NCBI GenBank assembly: GCA_009746045.1
Contig: RPFO01000448.1
Coordinates: 1,232,047-1,296,046 of the forward strand
Direction: 5' to 3'
Length of the DNA stretch: 64,000 bases
Source of the DNA: Mesostigma viride
Taxonomy: Eukaryota; Streptophyta; Mesostigmatophyceae; Mesostigmatales; Mesostigmataceae
Below the pieces are notes generated by a model. It saw only the letters and a program-made list of their open reading frames with translations, made no database searches and was not told the origin of the DNA. Made by a program: the position numbers and the translations under genes. Of the stretch, positions 52,790 through 62,500 are shown in pieces. Position 1 is the first letter of the stretch, and every line of letters begins with the position of its first letter.

Positions 52790-53917
52790 GTGGGCTTGGG
52801 TAGCACTGCTGGACGGCGTGTTCGAGGATCCCGTTCAATATCTGCCAGGATTGGGGAGGCCAAAGCGCTTTGTGAGCTATGGATTCGGCGTTGGTTACGC
52901 CCAGCAGTTGAGAAAGATCCTCGAGATGGCCGCAGCATTCTTGAGCAACCCTGCAAGAAGACTTTGTACTCGGAGTATGTTAGGGAGAGACAAGATTACA
53001 ATGCACCTGTGGTTAGTATTTCGCTTTTCAGGACAATCTTCAAAGCAGTGGCGACAATCATGGAAGTCCATGTTGAGCGTTTTCGCACAAAGGTTATGGG
53101 TGAATGTTCCCGCTGTCGAAAGCTGAAGGATGCCATTTTGTTTTACCGGACCACTGACCGGGCCAGGTGGGAGGCCAGTAAGGAGAAGTTAGCTGATCAC
53201 ACTGATTTCTTTAATGGGGAGCGGATGGCTTATCTGCAGCGAAGGTTCGAAGGCGCCAAGCATTTTTTTGTTTCCATAGTCATGGATGGTTTGGCAAAGA
53301 TGAAGACAGCGGTTCCAACGAGGGGGAGCGCCTCGAAAGAGTGGCTTAGCAGCCGCCAGCTTCATATACCGTACCAGTTAGTCTGCTCTATTTTGCACGG
53401 GGTGAGGACGTATTTTTGGGTCATCATGCCATGGGTAGCTAATTCTGAGGTTTCTGGTAATTCAGGGCGCGTCACGGCAACAGTGCTCACGCATCAGTTG
53501 TTGGAAGTGGTTGTTGAGCGTCCATGGGAGAAGTCCACTGATCCTGAGATTCGTGAGTTTGGCCTTGCCCCTAACCTCGTCCTTCAAGTGGATGGGGGTG
53601 GGGACAACATGAACAACGAGTTGTTGGGGTTCCTAGCTGTTCTCATTGTCCGCCGCCTCTTTGCTCGCATCAGGGTGTGCCGGCTTCCACCGGGACACAC
53701 ACACAATGATGCTGACCAAAGGTTTGGTTGGTTCATCCGGTGGTACAACGGCATCAAGAACCGTGTGTCAGATCTTCCACCGGTGCTGATGCTGACGTTT
53801 CAAGACGTGCTGCAGGGGCTGAAGCGTGCCTTTGCACAGCAGTGTGCAAGGGTGCATAACAATCAGTGCATGGCTGGTTATCGCGAGGTCATGTTTTGCC
53901 TGGCATGGTCCCTCTAA
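52790..53917 (+). CDS. DUF7869-like transposase (N-terminus unresolved)
   Basis: The frame has ~375 codons. Features in order: a KTLYSEYVRERQDYNAPVVS segment, a CSRCRKLKDAI zinc-type pair, a helical region (HTDFFNGERMAYLQRRF), then SIVMDGLAKMKTAVP, LVLQVDGGGDNMNNE and LPPGHTHNDADQRFGWF. Conserved acidic residues in these three places would fit a DDE-type catalytic core. The HTHxDxDQ signature is the clearest mark of the DUF7869 family. The first codon here is GTG, so the true start is probably in an upstream exon. The gene lies between the ~172-bp repeats and the right GTGACACC array, which suggests it belongs to that element. Its frame is intact for 1.1 kb, so the copy is not old. No exact superfamily is claimed. 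Confidence 0.7.
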   Translation: MGLGSTAGRRVRGSRSISARIGEAKALCELWIRRWLRPAVEKDPRDGRSILEQPCKKTLYSEYVRERQDYNAPVVSISLFRTIFKAVATIMEVHVERFRTKVMGECSRCRKLKDAILFYRTTDRARWEASKEKLADHTDFFNGERMAYLQRRFEGAKHFFVSIVMDGLAKMKTAVPTRGSASKEWLSSRQLHIPYQLVCSILHGVRTYFWVIMPWVANSEVSGNSGRVTATVLTHQLLEVVVERPWEKSTDPEIREFGLAPNLVLQVDGGGDNMNNELLGFLAVLIVRRLFARIRVCRLPPGHTHNDADQRFGWFIRWYNGIKNRVSDLPPVLMLTFQDVLQGLKRAFAQQCARVHNNQCMAGYREVMFCLAWSL

Positions 53918-54188
53918 TGATGACTCTATGTCATAAATGTCCCTCACTATAACGACTCAATGAGAATGTGTTATAATTTTTCATTTTAAGTTAGACATGT
54001 ATGATGTCAATGAGGCACCCATGAATATACTTAGTTGTCTCTTTTATACAGTCACATGATGTGTTCCCACGTACCATGCTGAAATAAATTATGTGCATGC
54101 TTAAATATTGTCAAGGCAAGCAGCAATTAATAAACGCTTAGCTGCAATTTGTGAATGCTTACATGTGTATAGTTAGACAACTACAATG
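53918..54188. other. 3' flank of the transposase gene
   Basis: AT-rich sequence, likely the 3' untranslated region. Nothing else recognised. Confidence 0.35.
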
Positions 54189-54956
54189 TCAATACAATTC
54201 TGCAAAGATGTGTCTTTACATGCAATATGAGGCGCCATGGTGGTGTCACGGTGTCACGGTGTCACGGTGTCACGGTGTCACGGTGTCACGGTGTCACGTG
54301 CGGAGTCACGGTGTCCAGGTCATCTAGGGCAACCTTGTCATTATCAAATAGACATATAATCCCCATTACTTAATCACTAAATGTGCAAAGATGTGTGTTT
54401 ACATGCAATATGAGGCGCCATGGTGGTGTCACGGTGTCACGGTGTCACGGTGTCACGGTGTCACGGTGTCACGTTGTCCAGGTCATCTAGGGCAACCTTG
54501 TCATCATCAAATAGACATATAATCCCCATTACTTAATCACTAAATGTGCAAAGATGTGTGTTTACATGCAATATGAGGCGCCATGGTGGTGTCACGGTGT
54601 CACGGTGTCACGGTGTCACGGTGTCACGGAGTCACGGTGTCCAGGTCATCTAGGGCAACCTTGTCATTATCAAATAGACATATAATCCCCATTACTTAAT
54701 CACTAAATGTGCAAAGATGTGTGTTTACATGCAATATGAGGCGCCATGGTGGTGTCACCGAGTCACGGTGTCACGGTGTCACGGTGTCACGGTGTCACGT
54801 TGTCCAGGTCATCTAGGGCAACCTTGTCACCATCAAATAGACATATAATCCCCATTACTTAATCACTAAATGTGCAAAGATGTGTGTTTACATGCAATAT
54901 GAGGCGCCATGGTGGTGTCACGGTGTCACGGTGTCACGGTGTCACGGTGTCACAGG
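54189..54956 (-). repeat. GTGACACCG array, right side, five larger repeats
   Basis: The word GCAAAGATGTGT starts at about 54202, 54385, 54548, 54709 and 54871, followed each time by ATGCAATATGAGGCGCCATGG and four to seven copies of GGTGTCACG. The 9-bp unit is the reverse complement of the left array. Confidence 0.95.
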
Positions 54957-55370
54957 TCCTATGAACTTCCCCTTCCTCAAAGACTTTAGTTGAGATGTTA
55001 GATGCATAGAAATGCAACTTTGAAAAATGAAGTACAAATGGCGTGCTCTAGTACAAATCCATATTAGGCTAGGGTCCAGATGCAGCCACAAGGAGTGGAT
55101 GCCCCACGTACGACGAAGGTTGCCCCGCCCCTGCACAACTGTCATGTTGTTCCGGGCCCGCATGCTCTCCATATCCACCCTCCTTCTGTTGCATGCCATT
55201 CTCACCTCGATAATTTATCATTCTCAAACAATATATTCAACCCCTGGCCTTGTGTTAAGCCGTCATCCATCCAGCCATGCAGGTCCTCATGGTAGCTCAC
55301 AGACACCCGGCTAGCTTCCGCGGTCTTTGCACCTTTCCCCCTCAGCTGTCTTTGAGCATAGCGACGGCTA
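54957..55370. other. No gene seen
   Basis: Spacer after the right satellite array. Short frames only. Confidence 0.3.
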
Positions 55371-55770
55371 CCATTAATTAATTAATTAAACTCGTGCTCC
55401 CGTAGGGGAGTCACGGAGCACCGAAGTGCTTTTAATCCCTGTGTGTGCACAACAGGAGAAAGGGCAGAGACCCCCTTTCTCCTTCATGCCAAAGGCATGC
55501 TACAGCTGCAATCGGACACGCTAAACGATCCGGCAGGATCTGTGGGTGCAATAAGACCCATGTGAGCATGTCATATGTAACAAGGAGCGTGGGCAAGTAA
55601 TCTGGGTGCATAGTCAGGACGTACAGTCAGTACGATTAGATAGCTTAGAGTTAGGTTAGTTCGATTGCGCGGCTTCCTCCACTCCACCCATCCATAATGG
55701 AATATGTGCTACATGATCTCCCAAAGGAGGCATGATATAATTTAATTTTTTTTTTTAATAGTCAGGACGT
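55371..55770. mobile_element. Two LINE 3' ends in opposite orientations
   Basis: At 55375-55425 a TTAATTAATTAA tail plus CTCGTGCTCCCGTAGGGGAG is a minus-strand end. At 55690-55765 AATATGTGCTACATGATCTCCCAAAGGAG followed by T/A-rich sequence is a diverged plus-strand end. The intervening 260 bp is not assigned. Confidence 0.55.
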
Positions 55771-56116
55771 AGCATGGCTGTACAAGGACTAGGCTAAGGC
55801 TGCGATAAGCACCTTCCCGAGGGGTATATGCTCCTGTTTTCTCCCCACGGGCCCCGCGGCTCGTTGCTAGCTAGCCAGGGTAGAAGTCCGCAGGTGGAGG
55901 TTATTGGTCCTGAGGATAGCCGCTTGTTCTGCATAGCCACGAGCCACGAGGTAGCCATGGCTGACGGCGGAGCTCAGAACTTTCGCGTCTGAGCCCCAAA
56001 TTCCGTCAGATCACTTGCAACCGATGCATCTTTTCTAGGCGCATCTGCTACTATAAACGGTTACAGCTGTAACGCAGTATTGTGACCTGCCTGCAGCTAT
56101 TACGCGAACTGCTATT

Positions 56117-57526
56117 ATGACGAGCAAACGCACAACAACGCAACGCAGCCTGGCGAATGCGTTAGGCAATGAAAATACGTCTGCAGCTCCGGCTGCAGCT
56201 TCGCCATCAGGGCCGGAAGGCAGTGGTGACACTAGTCGCGCACTGGTGGTCGCCCAGAACCCTCCCGGGCTCTCCTCGCCCTCTGCATCGCCTGACCCAA
56301 AGCGCAGTCGCCCAGGCGAACCTGGCTGGTCTGAGCGTGATTTTGACGTCGACAGGCTCTTTTCCACCAGCTTTGACGTCAACAGGCCTGCCTTTTTCGA
56401 CATGCCACCCATCAAGATACTGGAGCTCGTGTTTTACGGGTCACACGCCTCACTGCTGGCCCTGTGCCAGCAACTCACTTTCCACACCCATTTTTTCCGC
56501 AACGGAGTTGACGGCCGGCATTCCCACCGCGTCTCAGACTCGCCGACCAACCTGGCCGGCTGGTCTCGCCCCCGCCTTCAGCTCGCAGCTCTCTTTACCC
56601 TCACTAAGCGCTCGGCCGAGGACCTTCTGCACCCCGCCCCCATTACCGAATCCACCTTCGTCCACCACCTCCACGCCGCCCTCTCACAGCACGTGACGCC
56701 CATTGCTGCAGATGTGGCGGCAATTGGCGGCACGCTGGCTGCTGAGCTCCCCTGACCATCCCCACCGCCACCGCCGCCCTCCTCGCCTCCACCCCCCCCC
56801 CCCCTCCGCCTCCACCGACTCCATCACCGCCCAGCTCCGCGACATCGACCAGCGTCTTTTAAGGACAACGCCATTGCTATCGAGGTTCTGCAGAACACGG
56901 CAGGCCTCACCGCCCAGGCGGTGAAGGACATTGCCGCCAAGCCAGCCCCGGCTGGCCTGGCCGGCGATGCTCCTCCCATCACCACCTGGGCGGACATGCT
57001 TAAGCAACACACCACCTCCACCACCTCCGCCGTCGCAGCCCAGCTCCAACGGCAGACGCTTGACCTCCGCGAGGAGGCCGAGCTCGCCAAGCGTAGCCTC
57101 AACGTCATTGTCAAGAACCTCAAGATGGAGGAAGGTGAGAATTCCGAAAAGCTTGCGCGCGCTTTTGAGAGAGAAATCCTTGATCGCATGGGCCTTACTG
57201 GTGAGATCGAGCTGGTCGCCCACCGCCTTCCCCGCGCGCGGGGTAAGGCAGGGCCGCCCCCGCTCCTTCTCACCTTTAAGACCCCGGCGGACAAGATTTC
57301 TTTTCTCCGACGCCGCAAGCGGCTCGAGAAGACTCTCTTCACCATTGATGACGACTTGACCCTGGCGCAGCAACAACGGCGACGGGAGCTATGGCCGACC
57401 TACCTCCAGCTCCGGCAGACCAAGGCGGGGCAGCCGGTGTACTGGAAGGGGGCGGCCATCTACGTCGGCCACAAGCCCTGGCAGGCGACCCCCGCGGCCC
57501 CAGCGACTCCAGACGCCCCAGCTTAG
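56117..57526 (+). pseudogene. LINE ORF1, nearly full length with frameshifts
   Basis: ATG at 56117 opens 213 codons (MTSKRTTTQRSLANALGNEN ... LHAALSQHVTPIAADVAAI), ending at a stop at 56753. A C-run and further indels to ~56870 disrupt a Ser/Asp coiled region. From about 56921 the frame resumes with VKDIAAKPAPAGLAGDAPP, RSLNVIVKNLKMEEGENSEK (RNA-recognition-like start), HRLPRARGKAGPPPLLLTF, DKISFLRRRKRLEKTLFT, DDDLTLAQQQRRRELWPTYL and VYWKGAAIYVGHKPW, stopping at 57526. The layout (disordered start, coil, RRM-like fold, basic C-terminal domain) matches L1-type ORF1 RNA chaperones. No ORF2 follows; the 3' tail begins straight after the stop. Confidence 0.85.
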
Positions 57527-57975
57527 GGGAATACAGCAGTAGTAGTGTAGCATAGATAGACCGTGGCCATGTACATGTACGCCTCCTAGAGGCACTATCC
57601 CAGCTAAGCCATGCGCTTTATTTAATCATGTACATGTGTGCCTATGATGAGCCACACTCCAGATGATGCCTAGCTTTATTTAGTTATGTTGTGCCCATGC
57701 AGGGAGTAACTCTCTGCTGAGACGCCATGCCCTAGCTTTTGTATAGCTATGCTGATCTTCCCCCCCATGACAGGCTCCCCCTTCGCTGGGCATAGCTTGA
57801 AGATCATGGGGATGCAAGTGCCCTGGTGCACCTAGAGCAAGGGTCCTTTACATCCCCACCCTTGCAGGAAGTAGCTTAGGATGTATGATAGGCCATATGC
57901 CACCTCTCAAGGGCTATGTGCTACATATACTCCCAACGGAGTTATGTTACAATTCAATTCAATTCAATTCAATAG
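57527..57975 (+). mobile_element. 3' region, hairpin and (CAATT)n tail of the ORF1-only element
   Basis: The region matches 34774-35215 nearly base for base. It ends with GTGCTACATATACTCCCAACGG completing an ACTCC-CAAC-GGAGT stem-loop, then TATGTTA and a (CAATT)n tail. Confidence 0.88.
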
Positions 57976-58066
57976 CCGCTAGCTAGACTACCGCCTCGTC
58001 TGCCATTACAGTCGAGGACAGCTCGGATGAGGATTACATCCCCATCTAGTGCTTAACGGTTGGGGG

Positions 58067-58217
58067 ATGATGCAGACGATATTTGTTTAAACTTTTGTGT
58101 AATTATTTTTCTAATGAGATTAGCATAGTACTCAGTGTTTAAACTTTTGTGTAATTATTTTTCTAATGAGATTAGCATAGTACTCCGTGGCATGCCTTTG
58201 CGCATGACACGCAAGTA
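58067..58217 (-). mobile_element. Short ~110-bp element with an internal duplication
   Basis: Nearly identical to the 44.0 kb insert from GGGGGATGATGCAGACG through GACACGCAAGTAC. About 60 bp around TTTAAACTTTTGTGTAATTA is present twice. No clear target duplication is seen here. Confidence 0.88.
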
Positions 58218-58378
58218 CATACTTACTTAGGCTAAGGCTATGGCTGGTGGTGTACCGTGCGTTAGCGGTGCACATGACTAGGTATGTTGGCACAGCTAGG
58301 CAAACATTCTAAGCATGGCTGCCATAGCGGCAGTTCGACTACCAATGGATACAAGCGAGGGCTATTATGCAAGCAATT

Positions 58379-58531
58379 CTAGCCCGCAGGGGGCGTCCAC
58401 ATCTTGTGGTTGATCATCAGGTCCCCGCCCCTCCAGTACACCTTGGGCTTGCATGTGGGGTCCTGCTTGTGGCGGAGGTATTTTGGCCACAGGTCGCGTC
58501 GCTGCTGCTGCTGAGCGGGGGTCAGGTCGTC
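58379..58531 (-). pseudogene. LINE ORF1 C-terminal fragment
   Basis: The minus strand encodes DDLTPAQQQQRRDLWPKYL, then VYWRGGDLMINHKMW and a stop at 58379. It aligns with the C-terminal domain of the 57.4 kb copy but is clearly diverged, so it represents a different subfamily or an older insertion. Confidence 0.8.
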
Positions 58532-58685
58532 AAGCTACCATGGTCCGGATTCTCCCGATTTCAGGCGCTGGTTGTCTCCTTGATAGCTAGTCTCGTACAC
58601 GATGTTGGAATGTCATATCAAGGAATGTCATATGCCCAGGTATCAATGAGACAACCAGCGCAGGCCAGAGATCAGAAAAGGTTTA
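58532..58685. repeat. Inverted pair of the GAGACAACCAGCG repeat
   Basis: About 58545-58605 is the reverse complement of 15209-15264, and 58645-58680 is a plus-strand copy, so the two face each other about 50 bp apart. Confidence 0.7.
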
Positions 58686-59592
58686 GTGCTGTCTCAACTG
58701 TTAGTGATTCGTGAGGGGCAACCTATGCCATGCCCCTCATAGGGGCACTTTGACTTCACTTAGCACAGGCAAGGTCAGGGTCCGGGCCGGGCAGATCGCA
58801 CACAACCACAGCACACCTGGTCAGACAGGCAACAACATTTCAGCATATTGCAGCGCTTGTTGGGTCAAATATCGAAAAAGAGTCCCGCGCACCCCAAAAC
58901 GGGCAGCGTGCTATACTTTATTGTTATAACTTTAGTCAGCCAAGCAAACTGAAAGCTAACTTCAGCTAAGATTTCACACCACAACTGCTGGACTATTCCT
59001 GGGCAGTGCTCACATTTGCCCACCACACAAAGGGTATCCTCACCCTGCTAAAGGGCCCGCATTAGTCAGCCGAAAATGGCATAGAGATGCGCACACCTTT
59101 GCTGTTGGGATAGATACCCCCCAACAAGCATTATGGGGCAGCGCAATGCCATTCGGTCATGACTGTAGGCACCGGGCTGAAGAATCTTCCGGGGGCTGGC
59201 CATCAATTCACTAATTGCACATGGTTAAATACACAAAACCTTCGCCGCACCCCCACGGTAGGCACTAAGGTACCTCGTACTTCCCCTGCGCTGATATGAT
59301 GCTCAGGGTGACACTGAAGCGGCCCCTGGCGGCCGACCGGCAACACTTTGCTTCAGGCCTGTGCGTGACCAGGGCCCGGCCCTCACCATTGGCCTCGGCC
59401 GCTTCACCAGGTATGTTAGCATGCCGGGCATCCAGCCAATATACCTCGGGGCCAAACGGCCTGGGCAATCCACTGCACACACTGTACAACCCAGTCAGAC
59501 AGCTGCTAATTTCAGGCCGTCTCAGGTCGGCCCGCTCCACAACAGTGCCGGACTGTTTATCAATGAGACAAAACTGTAGGCACCTGCCCGCT
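58686..59592. other. SIR 3' flank, no gene seen
   Basis: Probably includes the 3' untranslated region of the minus-strand sulfite reductase gene. The rest has no recognisable feature. Confidence 0.35.
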
Positions 59593-62500
59593 TCACTTCT
59601 TGGCCAGGTAGGCAAGGATGGCATCCTGCGTGAGCTGCGCCAGCGTGGTGTTGCGCTCCTCCGCCGCAGCGACCAGCTTGTCGAACACCTCCTTGTCGAT
59701 CGCCACACGCGGGCGGTTGATGTACGCGGCGCTGCTGGCAACCGCGGGCACCGCCACAGCCGGCGCGGCGGCGGCGGCGGCTGGGGCAGCGGCTGGGGGC
59801 GCAGCAGCGAAGGCACGCAGGGCGTCGAAGCCGACACGAGTGACAAAGTCGCCGAGCGTCTGCCAGGCAACAGAAACGGTGCAAGGCCACGCGGTATACC
59901 CACACGGAAAAAAACAAGTAAAATCAAGGAGAAAACATTAGCAAAATCTCCCTCTCCCCTCAGTCCCAAAAGAGAAAGCAAAATACAGACATGGGACGTG
60001 TATCCATGGTACCCACCATGCATATTCCAGAGCCCCATAGGAACCAACCACGATACCAAGCAGCACACTCGCGTGCTGCAGGACTGCCTGTGGTCACAAC
60101 CCCAAGGAAGATCACCGAGAAAAGCAGGTCATCAGCGCTCACCTCCTTGGCGTTCAGGCGCTGCTGCTTGAACTGCGTGAGCAGCGGCCGCAGGGTGGCC
60201 TCCAGGTCGTCGATCTTGACCTTCTCCAGGTACAGCTCGGCGAGCCGCGTGTGGTTGGCGGTGCCGCCCAGCCAGATCTGGTAGCTGTTGGGGCCATCGC
60301 CGACGAAGCCCAGCTCGGCCATGTAGGGGCGCGCGCACCCGTTGGGGCATCCCGTCATGCGCACGACAAACGTCTCGTCCGAGGGGAGGCCCACCTGCAG
60401 GATGACGCAAGCGCCCATGGGCGAGGAAAGCCGCCCACGAGAAAACGTATAAAAAGACACGTTACCAGAAAAGGAAACACACAATGGCAGCGCAAGAGGA
60501 CAGCGGGCAAACCATGCACACCGATGAGATGAAGACTAAAACAGTCTTAGCAAGGCATGTAAGGCATTCAGGTTTTTAGGCAATCTTTTCCAAACAGAGC
60601 TAGCTAGACACGGACGGCCGCGGCCTAGTATTACCGGGTCGTTGTTGATGGGACCGCAAAAGGAAAATCAGTAAATAAGTCACAATCTACTTTCCGCACC
60701 TCATTGCAGACGGCGCGGATGCGCTTGTTGAAGTCCGGCAGCGCGCGCTCGGCCTCGCCGATGGCCAGGCCGCAGAGCGGGAACGCGGGGCACGCCATGC
60801 TGTTGAGCGTGATGGTGTCGATCTGGTCAATCGTCTTCATGCCGCCGGCCTGGGCAGGTGGGGACAAGGGTGGGAAGCGAGCCAACAATGGCAGGATGTA
60901 AGCACATAGCCACATGCAACAAATCTCCTAATTAAAAAATTGCCAGAACGTAAAGACATCACAGCAACGCACACAGGCCACGGACACCGCCACACAACAC
61001 GGATTGCGAGGGCGAAGGAGGAAAGGCTGGGGACATCATGGAATCAGAGGTTCCGCCAGACACACAGCGCAAAACATGCTGCAGAACCGGCATACACATG
61101 GCATGCCCCAAAGCAACCTTGTCACAACAGTGGCCTTTTCTGCATGCCTCTGCCCTCCCCCCCCTCCCCTTCCCCCTTTTTCCCATATTTCCCCCTACCC
61201 TTGAACCGCTCAGGCATCCACACCTACTTCCCTGCAGCACCTGCATGAAGCCCCTCGGACGTTAAGCACCTTGAACGTATTACTCACGCTCATCTAATGG
61301 CCAGCGACACCCACCCAGAGCACACCGCTCACCACCAAGAAGGCGACCCCAAGTACCCCACCTCCTCACACCGAATGCACTTCGAGCTCCCATGCGTCCT
61401 CTCCCCAATCACCATAAGCGTCTTCTACCCATCAGCTTCCTCACATCACCACCACCACCTCACCAATTGCCCACCCACCCACTTCAGCACCCTCATCTCT
61501 CCCTCCCCCCGGACGCACCCATCCCTCTCCCCCCTCCACCCCCCTTCCCCTTACCTTGAGCGTGTTCTCGATGTCGGTGCGCCACGCGGGGAAGATGTCG
61601 CAGAGCACCATGTCCTGGTTGGCGGTGAGGATGACCGGCAGCTCGTAGCGGTCCAGCACCGCACGCACCGCCTTCTTGAACTCGCCCTTGATGCGCCCGT
61701 TCTCCACGCTGATGCCGTATGAGTAGCGGCCGTCCCCCTGGTCACCATCGCAGCCATGAGGTGTGCGCGCCATAAGATGTGGGTGAGTGAGAGGGAGGGA
61801 GGGAGGGAGGGAGGGAGGGAGGGAGGGAGGGAGGGAGGGAGGGAGGGAGGGAGGGAGGGAGGGAGGGAGGGAGGGAGGGAGGGAGGGAGGGAGGGAGGGA
61901 GGGAGGGAGGGAGGGAGGGAGGGAGGGAGGGAGGGAGGGGAGGGAGGGAGGGAGGGAGGAGGGAGGGAGGGAGGGAGGGAGGGAGGGAGGGAGGAGGGAG
62001 GGAGGGAGGGAGGCAGGGAGGGAGGGAGGGAGGGAGGGAGGGAGGGAGGGAGGGAGGGAGGGAGGGGGAGAGAGAGAGAGAGAGGGAGGGAGAGAAAGTT
62101 TATTGGGGGGGGGGGGGGGGGACATGATGGCGGAGGTGGGCGGGTGGTGGGAAGTGGGTGGGATAGGGGTTGCTGGGGAGGGAGCAATGCAAGGGAGATT
62201 AGATATCCACAGGGCAGACCCAGCAACTCTTCTGCATGAAACCTTGTCCGCGAGAGAAACATGCGACAAGGAAGAGGAGGCCCAACGGACGGGAAGTGGC
62301 TGGGAATAAGCCACATGCGAGGTCAGAAGATGGGAAAAGGGTGCTCAAGAAACGAAGGGCGTGGGACAAATGCACGGCACCACATGAGTCACATGGGTAT
62401 ATCCAGTACAAACTACATGCTGCGTCATACACAAGCTACCATTCCTGGTCGACACCGCACAAGCTGACCTGCCCCATCATGCTAAGAGACAACTAGTGGA

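Larger units (their letters stand above)
47600..54960 (+). mobile_element. Candidate ~7.3-kb DNA transposon with inverted satellite ends
   Basis: Arrays of a 9-bp unit face each other at the two sides: GTGACACCG at 47636-48016 and its reverse complement at 54240-54955. Each array is built into larger repeats (about 160 bp left, 162-183 bp right). Between them lie a transposase-like gene (52790-53917), ~172-bp repeats, a 96-bp hairpin and frames of unknown meaning. A 6-bp AGGTCC occurs at both outer flanks (47600-47605 and 54954-54959), which could be a target duplication or chance. The exact limits are not proven. Confidence 0.5.
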
